From Sphingobacterium wenxiniae (GTDB lineage Bacteria > Bacteroidota > Bacteroidia > Sphingobacteriales > Sphingobacteriaceae), in NCBI RefSeq assembly GCF_900116225.1, contig NZ_FOZZ01000002.1, positions 434,001-498,000 of the forward strand: a DNA stretch of 64,000 nucleotides, read 5' to 3'. Positions 17,605 to 26,784 of the stretch are shown here, in pieces. Position numbers and translations under genes: made by a program. The notes beneath the pieces were generated by a model, which had not been told where the DNA came from, did no database searches, and saw only the letters and a list, made by a program, of their open reading frames with translations. Position 1 is the first letter of the stretch, and each line of letters begins with the position of its first letter.

Positions 17605-18458
17605 TGTCAAATATTCAACGAAGATTACGAAAAGAGAAAATCGCAAAAATAGTGATGCAGTTATCCGGCATATCCATAACAGGCTCGTTATTTCTCATCA
17701 TCGGTACGATTCTATACAAGGGATTGCCTTATCTCTCTTGGGAAATGATAAGTCAAACTCCTAAAGGAGGTTTTTATATTGGTAAGGAAGGCGGAATTTT
17801 GAACGCTATTCTGGGTTCGATCTATCTGGCAACTTTATCTACTTTATTGGCAACCCTCATTGGTATACCTATTGCTATTTATCTGGATGTTTACGTAAAA
17901 TCCAAATCTTTTTTCGCTCGCTGCTGTAAGCTTTTGTTCGATGTATTGTTCGGTATTCCGTCTATTGTCTATGGTGCGATAGCGTTCAGTATTATGGTTT
18001 GGTTGGGGATTCGGGCCTCCTTATTAGGTGGCGTAATCACGATTACACTATTGACGATACCTATAGTGGTACGCACCATTGACGAGTTATTGAAAACAAT
18101 TCCTGTCGATTTGAAAAATGTGACCTTTTCCATGGGTACAACACGATGGGAAACAGCCAGAATGCTGTTAAAATATATCAAGCCCGGCATATTTACAGCC
18201 ATCTTACTTGCTTTTGGCAGAGCTATCGGCGACGTTGCAGGTGTGTTGCTGACCACAGGTTTTAGCGATAACCTGCCGAAATATCTGGATGAACCCACCG
18301 CTACACTACCGTTGGCGATTTTCTTTCAGCTGAGCAGTCCTGTGCCTGAAGTACAGGGGCGCGCTTATGCATCAGCTTTAGTATTGACTTTTATTATTTT
18401 AGTTATCGTTATATGCACACATATCCTCGCTTCGAAACAGAAGAAACACAAAATATAA
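17604..18458 (+). CDS. pstA: PstA-like ABC importer permease
   Basis: A 284-residue permease with six spans, DVLFGIPSIVYGAIAFSIMV and the loop VTFSMGTTRWETARMLLKYI, then FGRAIGDVAGVLLTTG, all as in PstA. Its ATG overlaps the pstC stop by one base (TAATG), giving translational coupling. Confidence 0.9.
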   Translation: MSNIQRRLRKEKIAKIVMQLSGISITGSLFLIIGTILYKGLPYLSWEMISQTPKGGFYIGKEGGILNAILGSIYLATLSTLLATLIGIPIAIYLDVYVKSKSFFARCCKLLFDVLFGIPSIVYGAIAFSIMVWLGIRASLLGGVITITLLTIPIVVRTIDELLKTIPVDLKNVTFSMGTTRWETARMLLKYIKPGIFTAILLAFGRAIGDVAGVLLTTGFSDNLPKYLDEPTATLPLAIFFQLSSPVPEVQGRAYASALVLTFIILVIVICTHILASKQKKHKI

Positions 18459-18463
18459 CGCAA

Positions 18464-19222
18464 ATGGCGTTACCCCATATCGAGATAAAGGATTTGAATG
18501 TTTTTATAGAAGGACAACATATACTCAAAGATATCAATCTCTCTATTCCCAACAATTCCATTACCTCCATTATCGGCCCTTCGGGTTGTGGGAAAACAAC
18601 CTTGCTCAAAACTTTGAACCGATTGGTGGACGATGGCAAAGGCGTTGAAATCAAGGGATCAGTATTGGTAAACGGTGAAGATATTTACGCTCCGCATGCC
18701 GAAGTAACGCATATCCGTAAAAAAATGGGCTTGCTCTCCCAACGACCTTTTCCACTGCCGATGTCCATTTTTGACAATGTTGCCTATGGTCCGCGCATTC
18801 ACGGTGAACGCAATAAAGCCATATTAAAACAGATTGTAGAACAACAGTTGCGAAATGTTGGTTTGTGGGAGGAAGTAAAAGAGCGATTGGATGCTTCGGC
18901 AACAGGACTATCCATAGGTCAGCAGCAACGCCTTTGCTTAGCACGGGGATTGGCTGTAAAACCTGAGATTATTTTAGGCGATGAATCAACCTCTGCCCTC
19001 GACCCTATATCTACCCAAACGATTGAAAACTTGCTAATTGAATTAAAGAAAGATTACACCATTGTACTGGTAACGCATATCTTACGGCAAGCACGCCGTG
19101 TATCTGATTATATTCTTTTTGTCTATAATGGGGAAATTGTGGAATTTGGAAAAACGGAAGATGTTTTGTTGAACCCACAGAACGAGATAACCAAGCAATA
19201 TGTCAAAGGCTTTATTAGTTAA
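18464..19222 (+). CDS. pstB: PstB-like ABC importer ATPase
   Basis: A 252-residue ATPase from ATG 18464, 5 nt after the pstA stop; an upstream ATG at 18413 would add 17 unrelated residues inside pstA. Walker A GPSGCGKTT and the PstB-type ending are clear. Two positions depart from the family: the signature LSGGQ reads LSIGQ (149-153) and the Walker B region DEPTSALD reads DESTSALD. The rest, QQQRLCLARGLA and LDPIST, is typical. It probably powers the importer. No phoU follows; the operon ends at a terminator. Confidence 0.9.
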   Translation: MALPHIEIKDLNVFIEGQHILKDINLSIPNNSITSIIGPSGCGKTTLLKTLNRLVDDGKGVEIKGSVLVNGEDIYAPHAEVTHIRKKMGLLSQRPFPLPMSIFDNVAYGPRIHGERNKAILKQIVEQQLRNVGLWEEVKERLDASATGLSIGQQQRLCLARGLAVKPEIILGDESTSALDPISTQTIENLLIELKKDYTIVLVTHILRQARRVSDYILFVYNGEIVEFGKTEDVLLNPQNEITKQYVKGFIS

Positions 19223-19230
19223 GTTAAATA

Positions 19231-19272
19231 AAAAAGGCTGCGAAACCAGAAGGGTTTCTGCAACCTTTTTTT
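19231..19272 (+). terminator. Terminator of the pst-like operon
   Basis: An interrupted hairpin (AAAAAGG...GAAACC / GGTTTC...CCTTTTT) ending in a T-run, directly after the pstB stop. Confidence 0.75.
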
Positions 19273-19282
19273 ATTTCAACAT

Positions 19283-19435
19283 TTATGCCGCACCTCGAAT
19301 AATTCTTAATAAAATGGCAATAATGGCGATAACCAGCAAAATGTGAATGATACCCCCTGTTGCATAACCTCCGAAAAAACTAACCGCCCAAATGATGACT
19401 AAAATCACAGCGATCAAATACAAAATGTTTCCCAT
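19283..19435 (-). CDS. lmo0937-family small membrane protein
   Basis: From ATG 19435 this is a 50-residue protein of two hydrophobic segments joined by FFGGYATGGIIH and ending LLRIIRGAA, the pattern of the lmo0937 family of tiny membrane proteins. An upstream in-frame start would add 21 residues with no family match. Function unknown, often described as stress- or envelope-associated. Confidence 0.75.
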   Translation of the reverse strand: MGNILYLIAVILVIIWAVSFFGGYATGGIIHILLVIAIIAILLRIIRGAA

Positions 19436-19583
19436 AACTTTTAAAATTAAATCAATAAAAAATATCCAACTTGTAAATATTGAACAACTTACAAGCATAA
19501 TAGTTTTTGATTCTCAAAAAAATAATGGGAAATTTATGTTATACAATTCAAATGATGGATTATATCCCTTAAGAAAAGTAAGC

Positions 19584-22500
19584 CTATAAAATATCCAACA
19601 ACTCACTTTTAGACAATTGGTTAAAGAAAGTAGCATCCGTGGCAATCAAATCTTGTGCTAACTTGCGTTTCTTCTGTTGTAATTTGGCAATCTTTTCCTC
19701 AACAGTATCCTTACATATTAGACGCACAGCAACCACATTTTTGGTTTGCCCGATTCGATAACTACGATCTATGGCTTGATTTTCTACTGCCGGATTCCAC
19801 CATGGGTCTACCAGATATACATAGTCCGCCTCCGTAAGATTAAGCCCCACCCCTCCAGCTTTTAAACTAATTAAGAACACCCTGACGTCTTTATTCTGCT
19901 GAAAATTACGAACATTCTCCCCTCTGTTTTTTGTCTGTCCTGTAAGATATTCAAATACTATCTTCCTATCCTCCAATTCTACCCGGATTAAATCCAGCAT
20001 CTCCACAAACTGTGAAAACACTAAAATCTTATGGTTTTCGGATTTGTTTTCAATCTGTTCCGCAATAACCTCAATCTTGACCGCATTTTCACCAGAATAC
20101 CCCTCTTTCAGAAGCCGTGGCGAATTACAGATCTGCCGAAGTTTTGTTAATCCGGTTAACACATGCATACTACTTTTTTGAATCTCGTCGTCACTTTTGG
20201 AAGAAATGAACTCCCTCAATTCGCGTTCATAAGTATCATATACCAGTCTTTGCTCCGCATTCATTTCGCAGTAAATAAGCATTTCCGTCTTTTGAGGCAG
20301 CTCTTTCGCTACCTGTTGCTTAGTTCTACGCAACATAAAAGGGTTTATCTTTCTGCGGAGTTCTGTAGCCCGCTTATTATAAGCAAACTGGTCAATTGGT
20401 ATAGCATATGTATCTTTGAAAAACTGCTTGCTTCCCAACAATCCAGGACAAGCAAAAGAAAGCTGTCCATAAAGGTCAAAGGTATTGTTCTCTACCGGAG
20501 TGCCCGTCAACACTACCCTATTCCGCGCCTGTAGCAAGCGTGCAGCTTTATAACGTGCCGAGTTCGGATTTTTGATTGCCTGTGCCTCATCCAAGAAGAT
20601 ATAGTTAAAACGAAAAGTTTTCAAAATACGAATATCCGAGAGTAACATTCCGTATGTTGTTAAAACGACTTCATATTTATTTAGCTCCTCGACATCTTTC
20701 TCTCTCTGCGGACCATAATGAACCTCAACCTTCATCGATGGTGCAAATTTTTCTATCTCTTCCAGCCAATTGAATAATAAAGATGTCGGTACAACAATCA
20801 GGTTCGTCCTGTGTCCATGTTTTTCTCTTTGGGAAAGTATGAATGCGATAATCTGCAAGGTCTTGCCTAACCCCATATCATCCGCCAAGCATCCCCCAAA
20901 ATTAAAATTATCCAAAAAATTCAACCAGTTCAACCCTTCTTGCTGATAATCTCTTAGCTTAGCTTTTAATTCCTTAGGTCGTTTTACGACAGGAATATTC
21001 GTAAAATCCGAAAAATGCACTTTATAATTGTTTATTTCTTGCTGTGCCTCTTCACTTAACACTTCTTGCACAAACAATTTTTCCACTTCAGTAAAATTTA
21101 TTTTGGCAATCTTAAGTATATCGCCATCGATATCACCAACCTGAAAATATTGGGCAATCTTGTTTATCCATTCTTCAGGAAGTATCCCTTGCGTACCATT
21201 ATCCAACTCGACAAATCTATTCTTATTTCGAATTGCTCTATGCACCTGTTTTAAGGTTGCCTTTGTTTTCCCAAAGCTTACAGTCAATTTCGCATTGAAC
21301 CAATCCTCCCCACTATGGACTTCGATATTAATTTTTGCCTTAAACGGGTTCAGGTTATTGTCTTTTATTTCATTAAATCCCAAGACCGTAATCCCAGCGC
21401 TGACCCATACATCAAAAGCGTCCAAAAACCAATCTTCCTCCAAAAATCTATCCTTGTGGAGGTAGAAATACTCTTGCTCTTCAAGTTGTTCCTTAAAATC
21501 ACTATGCTGCTCCATTATAATGGACGTGAGGCGAATTTCCTTTTCCTTATTTCGTTCTATCTTAAATTCATTACCATTCCTATCCCTGTCAAAAAGTTGT
21601 TTTTTTGAATATACAGGAACTTCAATCACACCATATTGCATAACCGGTGTGATGTAAATAAAACTACCCTGTTGTTGTAGATAGATGATTGGTTGTATCG
21701 CCCATTCCTTTTCTTCAAGCTGAACAGACGTAGCTGTATGTATATAAGTATAGTTGATATGGACAAATTCTTCCAATGACGCAAGAGTAGTTTGGATAAA
21801 CTCTTCATATTTAGAGGCATGTATCAATAAGATTTCATGGTTTGCCTTAAAAAACTTAATCAGTCGTAACATATCTGGATTGTCCACCAGATAAAAGGCT
21901 TGATGATGGTAAACAAAATAGTCGTATCGGAGAGTAATATTTTTAAATGGAATAGCAACATCTTGAAATATCAGTTCTCCAGTGATTTCATAGAACGGTT
22001 CCTTTTTAAAAACTGTTAACTGTATTTCTGCTTTCAGCATACCAATAGCAACAGGCAACAGAGATTTTGCAGAGATTGTTTCAGAAATATCCCGATCATG
22101 GTAATAGATCGGCAAGCCAAGAGGATTGGCTACAATTGCTTTTAGAGCCTCATGATCGATTTCGAAATTATCCTCACTATATTTATTTTGAAAAGCTAAG
22201 ATAGCTGTGTAAAACTTGACTTCAAGCGCATGATCGGATTTCCAGATAGCCTGCAATGGATCTATATTCGTCAATGGATTTTTTATTTTTCCTGACTTGG
22301 TACAAGCAGATTCCATCAGTAGGAAGTTCAGCTGATTGTAGTAACGATGACGACTAATAACTAATAGTTGTTTTTTCTCTTCAATCTTTTTTACTAAAAC
22401 AGACCGTTGCTTCGGAATGAGATTATTCTCGATGGCGTATCCATCAAATGAGAGCAATTCCTTTACTTTTTTTTCAACATGAAGCTTACCATCCTCATAA

Positions 22501-22913
22501 CGCAATAGGAAATAGACGTCAAGGTCAGCTTCATTCTCGAGACCATAACCCCTTGCCGATTGCAACAGGATTTTATGACGGAGTTGTTTATCATAAAAAA
22601 TACGAAAATCTCTTTTTTCAAGAATACAATAGATAACTTCCGCCTGATGCTCACACAATTTTTCCGAGCTATTATTGCAAGAGCAAACGGATATAATCGT
22701 ATTATCTCCCTGATTTACGGATACGTGAGGGGATTCAACAGTTTCATCGTTTTTCGTGAAAAAGCCCGTGTTTAATTCCAGAGATAATGGATAGATATTT
22801 CCAAAATCTTTCCTATCCATGAAGTTACTGTCTTGCGTATGCTTTAAAAGATCGAAGACCGAGAGTGTAGCGATATTTACATTCTCCAGTATATACCCAT
22901 TTGGTAAACTCAT
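19584..22913 (-). CDS. SNF2-family DNA helicase/ATPase with SWIM zinc finger
   Basis: An 1109-residue protein. Near residues 93-108 SVCSCNNSSEKLCEHQ gives the CxC...CxH of a SWIM zinc finger. A long Bacteroidota-type middle region follows, then the SNF2 ATPase: Walker A DDMGLGKT, DEAQ box FLDEAQAIKN, LTGTPVENN, and the C-terminal RecA fold with SLKAGGVGLNLTEADYV and QAIDRSYRIGQ. It is a DNA-translocating remodeller, possibly acting with RNA polymerase (RapA-like) or in repair. No methylase or nuclease partner is adjacent, so a defence role is not supported. Confidence 0.93.
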   Translation of the reverse strand: MSLPNGYILENVNIATLSVFDLLKHTQDSNFMDRKDFGNIYPLSLELNTGFFTKNDETVESPHVSVNQGDNTIISVCSCNNSSEKLCEHQAEVIYCILEKRDFRIFYDKQLRHKILLQSARGYGLENEADLDVYFLLRYEDGKLHVEKKVKELLSFDGYAIENNLIPKQRSVLVKKIEEKKQLLVISRHRYYNQLNFLLMESACTKSGKIKNPLTNIDPLQAIWKSDHALEVKFYTAILAFQNKYSEDNFEIDHEALKAIVANPLGLPIYYHDRDISETISAKSLLPVAIGMLKAEIQLTVFKKEPFYEITGELIFQDVAIPFKNITLRYDYFVYHHQAFYLVDNPDMLRLIKFFKANHEILLIHASKYEEFIQTTLASLEEFVHINYTYIHTATSVQLEEKEWAIQPIIYLQQQGSFIYITPVMQYGVIEVPVYSKKQLFDRDRNGNEFKIERNKEKEIRLTSIIMEQHSDFKEQLEEQEYFYLHKDRFLEEDWFLDAFDVWVSAGITVLGFNEIKDNNLNPFKAKINIEVHSGEDWFNAKLTVSFGKTKATLKQVHRAIRNKNRFVELDNGTQGILPEEWINKIAQYFQVGDIDGDILKIAKINFTEVEKLFVQEVLSEEAQQEINNYKVHFSDFTNIPVVKRPKELKAKLRDYQQEGLNWLNFLDNFNFGGCLADDMGLGKTLQIIAFILSQREKHGHRTNLIVVPTSLLFNWLEEIEKFAPSMKVEVHYGPQREKDVEELNKYEVVLTTYGMLLSDIRILKTFRFNYIFLDEAQAIKNPNSARYKAARLLQARNRVVLTGTPVENNTFDLYGQLSFACPGLLGSKQFFKDTYAIPIDQFAYNKRATELRRKINPFMLRRTKQQVAKELPQKTEMLIYCEMNAEQRLVYDTYERELREFISSKSDDEIQKSSMHVLTGLTKLRQICNSPRLLKEGYSGENAVKIEVIAEQIENKSENHKILVFSQFVEMLDLIRVELEDRKIVFEYLTGQTKNRGENVRNFQQNKDVRVFLISLKAGGVGLNLTEADYVYLVDPWWNPAVENQAIDRSYRIGQTKNVVAVRLICKDTVEEKIAKLQQKKRKLAQDLIATDATFFNQLSKSELLDIL

Positions 22914-23093
22914 GAATTACCTCTAATTAAATTATTACTAAGCTTACAAATTACTAAAAAATCCAAAAAACAACTTCTATAATTAGGTTGTATAATTCCT
23001 ACAACTAAAATAAAGGGTGATGGCTATAGCCGTGAAAATAGCGATGAATGATATTGTTATATCATCTCCACAACGCAGTGTACTTTAAAAATA

Positions 23094-23627
23094 CTACATC
23101 TTTTTTAGAACTTTTTCAAAGGTATTCATATTCCGGGAAGTCAATGAATCTTTAAGTTTTTTGCGCCCTAATATTTTTCCAAATTCTGACCCTAATGTAT
23201 TTCCTTTTGGCACTTTCCAATAGAAATTATTTGCGACAATTTTTGCTTCTTCGTCCTCTATTTTATCTGAAGATTCAAACTCTGCCATTAATAGCTCTTC
23301 AATTCCAGCCAACCCCACAAACCCATAAATATGAAAATCCACATGGGCTGTAAAAGGATTATTGTTGAAAATCTGTGCAACTTCATTTTTATCCTTCACG
23401 AAAAGAAAAGCTTCGTATTTAAAATGCTCAGACACGGCTTTCTCAAGTATCATTTTTAATTCAGTTTCATCTTTCTCGGACGAGAACAAAATATTTCCTG
23501 AAGCCAAAACGGAGGACACTCCTTCCATACTTATCCTTTCAAAAACAGAACAGACCTCTGTCATCTTCATATTCGTGCCTTTTACATTTACGCCCCGTAA
23601 AAAAGCACAGTAGCTCTTATTCGCCAT
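23094..23627 (-). CDS. DUF1697 family protein
   Basis: A 177-residue soluble protein with the DUF1697 signature: CAFLRGVNVKGTNMKMTEV at the start, VLASGNILFSS, then FVKDKNEVAQIFNNNPF and the C-terminal RNMNTFEKVL. The family is common and its biochemical role is unknown. Monocistronic. Confidence 0.85.
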   Translation of the reverse strand: MANKSYCAFLRGVNVKGTNMKMTEVCSVFERISMEGVSSVLASGNILFSSEKDETELKMILEKAVSEHFKYEAFLFVKDKNEVAQIFNNNPFTAHVDFHIYGFVGLAGIEELLMAEFESSDKIEDEEAKIVANNFYWKVPKGNTLGSEFGKILGRKKLKDSLTSRNMNTFEKVLKKM

Positions 23628-23717
23628 TCTTAATTCTTTAATTTATTTATAAACACCATCGATAAACCATCAAGAATAAACAATATAAAAAGAATAATTC
23701 ATTGGTCTAATATAAAA

Positions 23718-23747
23718 AAGAGGGGCTTCATAATGAAGCCCCTCTTT
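23718..23747 (-). terminator. Terminator of tRNA-Ser
   Basis: The stem GAGGGGCTTCA / TGAAGCCCCTC (11 bp, 3-nt loop) is followed on the minus strand by TTTTTTATA. It begins immediately after the tRNA 3' end. Confidence 0.85.
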
Positions 23748-23748
23748 G

Positions 23749-23836
23749 CAGAGAGGATGGGATTCGAACCCACGATACGGTCATCCCGTATACAGACTTT
23801 CCAGGTCTGCTCTTTCAACCGCTCAGACACCTCTCT
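23749..23836 (-). tRNA. tRNA-Ser (GGA)
   Basis: An 88-nt class II tRNA on the minus strand: acceptor AGAGAGG pairing with CCTCTCT, discriminator G, anticodon loop CTGGAAA giving anticodon GGA (serine), a long variable arm (TATACGGGATGACCGTAT) and the T-loop GGTTCGAATCC. CCA is not encoded. A TATATTTG -7 box lies at 23850-23857 on the same strand. Confidence 0.93.
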
Positions 23837-23931
23837 GTTTTGCGGAGTGCAAATATATTTCTTTTTGCCAATTAAAAGAAATAAAAACGAAATTCTGCTT
23901 ATATTTACTTGACAACAACCTGAAACACTTT

Positions 23932-24981
23932 ATGAAAAGAATTCTTTCCATAGATGGTGGCGGCATAAGGGGAATTATCCCGGGTATGTTTTTAGTGGCA
24001 TTGGAGGAGAAAATCAAGTCTGCTACACAGAATCCCGATGCCCATTTAATCGACTATTTTGATTTTTTTGCTGGAACGAGTACGGGCGGTATTTTGGTTT
24101 CCATTCTGCTTTGTCCGGACGAAAATGATCCGAGCAAACAAAAATACAGTGCAAAAGATGCTTTAGATATTTATGTAGAGCATGGCACCAATATTTTCAC
24201 AGCCACACGTTGGAGGCGCTTCCTTAGTAGATTCGGCCTACTGAGCGAACGCTATAACGATACTGTATTTAAAAATGTTCTGGAAGATTATTTTGGTGAC
24301 TGCAAACTGAGTGAACTTCTCAAGCCTTGCATTATAACAGCCTACAATATAGAATTACGCAAAAATCATCTATTTCGCCAACAGAAAGCCATATCCAATG
24401 GAAAATCTCGGGATTTCTATCTTCGCGATGTCTGTCGGGCAACCTCCGCTGCGCCCACCTATTTCTCTGTTGCTGAAATATTCTCTTTAGCCAATACACG
24501 TTATCCCCTGGTTGATGGTGGCGTTTTTGCTCACAACCCCTCCCTATCGGCTTTGCTTGAAGTCATCAAAAGCTACAATACATATCGTATCAACGATATC
24601 TGGATACTTTCCTTGGGTACAGGACTTTCCAAGGAATCGTATAATTATGAACATTTCAAGAAGAAATGGGCAATTTCCGTTGGTCCTGCACTGGTCGATA
24701 TTATGAGTAGCAGCTCTGCCGAAAGCACCAATTACTACCTGAAACAACTGTTTCGTTCCGTCAACAAACCGGAAAACTATATCCGTATTGAGCCAACCTC
24801 CCTTTCGTCCATTGACCCCGCTATGGATGCTGCCTCCAAAGGCAATATCCAAAAAATTATTTCCTTGGGAGATAAATTAGTCAGCGAAAATGATGACTTG
24901 CTGAATCAAATAGTTGCCGAAATCATTCAAGACAAAAAAGACAAGAAGGATAAATCGGTTTGGAATTTTCTAAAAAATTAA
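23932..24981 (+). CDS. Patatin-like phospholipase
   Basis: From ATG 23932 the protein is 349 residues and starts MKRILSIDGGGIRG; longer frames upstream run through the tRNA and are not coding. DGGGIRG (8-14) is the oxyanion hole, GTSTG has nucleophile Ser50, and DGG carries catalytic Asp195, giving a complete Ser-Asp dyad. It is cytoplasmic (no signal peptide) with a lysine-rich tail. Patatin lipases of this type occur as lone metabolic lipases and as CBASS effectors; no cyclic-nucleotide synthase is adjacent, so a housekeeping lipase is the safer reading. Confidence 0.88.
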   Translation: MKRILSIDGGGIRGIIPGMFLVALEEKIKSATQNPDAHLIDYFDFFAGTSTGGILVSILLCPDENDPSKQKYSAKDALDIYVEHGTNIFTATRWRRFLSRFGLLSERYNDTVFKNVLEDYFGDCKLSELLKPCIITAYNIELRKNHLFRQQKAISNGKSRDFYLRDVCRATSAAPTYFSVAEIFSLANTRYPLVDGGVFAHNPSLSALLEVIKSYNTYRINDIWILSLGTGLSKESYNYEHFKKKWAISVGPALVDIMSSSSAESTNYYLKQLFRSVNKPENYIRIEPTSLSSIDPAMDAASKGNIQKIISLGDKLVSENDDLLNQIVAEIIQDKKDKKDKSVWNFLKN

Positions 24982-25047
24982 CATTATCACATTCCTTTTG
25001 ATGCTTTTGATGATAAACCTTACATTTACCCCTATAAACACAATTAC

Positions 25048-26277
25048 ATGGCTTTAAATTACGTATGGGTATCCTTTTTTCTCATCACTTTTGTGGTTGC
25101 AATAGTGAAGTTAATCGGCGGAGATACCGAAATCTTTCAAAACATCGTCAATTCGCTTTTTGAAAGTGCCGCTAACGGAGCAACTATCTCTTTGGGATTA
25201 ATAGGTATGATGGCCTTCGCCTTGGGAATTATGAAAATCGGGGAAAAAGGTGGTATGATTGCTATTTTTGCTCGTTTAGTAGGACCTTTTTTTAACAAAT
25301 TATTCCCAGAAATCCCTAAAAACCATCCAGCTTTAGGTTCTATTCTCATGAATTTTTCTGCTAATGCTTTAGGATTGGACAATGCCGCCACGCCTTTAGG
25401 ACTTAAAGCGATGAAGGAATTACAGGAGCTTAACCCGCAAAAGGATACGGCCAGCAATGCGCAGATTATGTTCATCGTATTGAACGCATCCAGTCTGACA
25501 TTACTCCCGATTTCCATTATGGCGTATAGACAGGAAGCCGGTGCAGCACAGCCTTCCGATATTTTCTTACCAATTCTGATTGCTACGTTTTTCTCCACAT
25601 TAGCAGCACTTATTATGGTTGCTATCTACCAGAAAATAAATCTTTTCAACAAGACCATTCTATTATACTTGGGCGGGTTAACCGCATTGGTTGGTGGTAC
25701 GTTATACTATTTCAGCACGCTTGGGCAAGAGGAAATCGGAGTTATATCGCGGGTAGTAGGAAATTTAGTTCTATTTGGGCTTTTTATTTCTTTTATAGCG
25801 CTGGCTTTTTTCAAGCGCATTAATGTATATGATGCCTTCATTGAAGGGGCAAAAGAAGGTTTTGATGTCGCCGTGAAAATCATCCCCTACCTTGTTGCTA
25901 TTTTAGTCGGCATTGCCGTTTTCCGTGCTTCGGGCACAATGGATTATCTCGTGCAAGGCATTTCATTTTTAATAAGTTCCGTAGGCATAGATACGGGTTT
26001 TGTTGATGCCCTACCAGTTGCTTTCATGAAACCTTTGAGTGGTTCAGGAGCACGTGGACTTATGGTTGAACTGATGGCGACTAAAGGCGCAGATGACTTC
26101 GCTGCACGTGTAGCCTGTGTCATACAAGGTTCTACCGAGACTACATTCTATGTGCTGGCGGTCTACTTTGGCTCAGTAGCTATCAAAAAGACAAGGCATG
26201 CATTACCTTGCGCCCTTATCGCCGAACTTGTCGGAGTGATTGCTGCCATTATTGTTGCATATATTTTCTTTGGATAA
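25048..26277 (+). CDS. SpmA-SpmB fused nucleoside-recognition (Gate) domain membrane protein
   Basis: A 409-residue polytopic membrane protein with two Gate domains. The N-terminal half (NSLFESAANGATISLGLIG, then NFSANALGLDNAATPLGLKAM) matches SpmA. The C-terminal half (FIEGAKEGFDVAVKIIPYLVA, KPLSGSGARGLM, QGSTETTFYVLAVY) matches SpmB. The fusion is usual in Bacteroidota, which do not sporulate; transport of an unknown solute is presumed. mgsA follows by 21 nt, probably co-transcribed. Confidence 0.88.
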   Translation: MALNYVWVSFFLITFVVAIVKLIGGDTEIFQNIVNSLFESAANGATISLGLIGMMAFALGIMKIGEKGGMIAIFARLVGPFFNKLFPEIPKNHPALGSILMNFSANALGLDNAATPLGLKAMKELQELNPQKDTASNAQIMFIVLNASSLTLLPISIMAYRQEAGAAQPSDIFLPILIATFFSTLAALIMVAIYQKINLFNKTILLYLGGLTALVGGTLYYFSTLGQEEIGVISRVVGNLVLFGLFISFIALAFFKRINVYDAFIEGAKEGFDVAVKIIPYLVAILVGIAVFRASGTMDYLVQGISFLISSVGIDTGFVDALPVAFMKPLSGSGARGLMVELMATKGADDFAARVACVIQGSTETTFYVLAVYFGSVAIKKTRHALPCALIAELVGVIAAIIVAYIFFG

Positions 26278-26298
26278 ATTTAAAATCACCTACAACAC

Positions 26299-26664
26299 AT
26301 GAAAAAAACAATTGCTTTAATCGCTCATGACGGTAAAAAAGCCGATATGGTGGCTTTTGTAAAAGATCATATCGAAGATTTGAAACAGGGACATATCATT
26401 GCTACTGGAACTACCGGCTCATATATCCAACAGACTGGACTAGAAGTGGAGTTGAAGTTAAGCGGACCCATGGGAGGCGATGCTCAAATTGCTGCATTGG
26501 CAGCTGAAGGCAAAGTCCATGGCATTATTTTCTTCAGAGATCCTTTGGGCAAACATGCACATGAACCTGATATACAGATGTTGATGCGCATATCGGACTT
26601 GTACAATGTGCCGTTGGCGACCAACGTTGCAACCGGCACCCTTATTATAAAAGGACTTCTTTAA
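26299..26664 (+). CDS. mgsA: Methylglyoxal synthase
   Basis: A 121-residue MGS-like fold enzyme that turns dihydroxyacetone phosphate into methylglyoxal plus phosphate, relieving phosphate shortage in glycolysis. Seen: ALIAHDGKKADM, the phosphate-binding ATGTTG, GPMGGDAQIAA with catalytic Asp, and FFRDPLGKHAHEPDI. Length is typical of short MgsA proteins. Confidence 0.95.
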   Translation: MKKTIALIAHDGKKADMVAFVKDHIEDLKQGHIIATGTTGSYIQQTGLEVELKLSGPMGGDAQIAALAAEGKVHGIIFFRDPLGKHAHEPDIQMLMRISDLYNVPLATNVATGTLIIKGLL

Positions 26665-26729
26665 AGTTATCAAAGTGGACGAAGTGATAGTAAATCGCCA
26701 TAACCAACATCACTTTATTTCAAATAATC

Positions 26730-26761
26730 TTGCTCGTTTTTTTCCAAAGCAAGTATATTTG
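26730..26761 (+). promoter_or_regulatory. Candidate coaA promoter
   Basis: TATATTTG (26754-26761) matches the -7 consensus and TTG at 26730-26732 lies 21 nt upstream. The start codon is 23 nt downstream. Confidence 0.5.
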
Positions 26762-26784
26762 CCGCATTAAAAAAACAAAATACG

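Noticed and set aside
19584..22913. SNF2 helicase as part of a DISARM-like or other defence system
   Set aside because: No methylase, DUF1998 or PLD nuclease is adjacent; neighbours are ordinary genes.
23746..23931. Extended N-terminus of the patatin frame
   Set aside because: The extension reads through the tRNA-Ser gene; the family start is at 23932.
23932..24981. CBASS system with patatin effector
   Set aside because: No CD-NTase, Cap2 or Cap3 gene is nearby.
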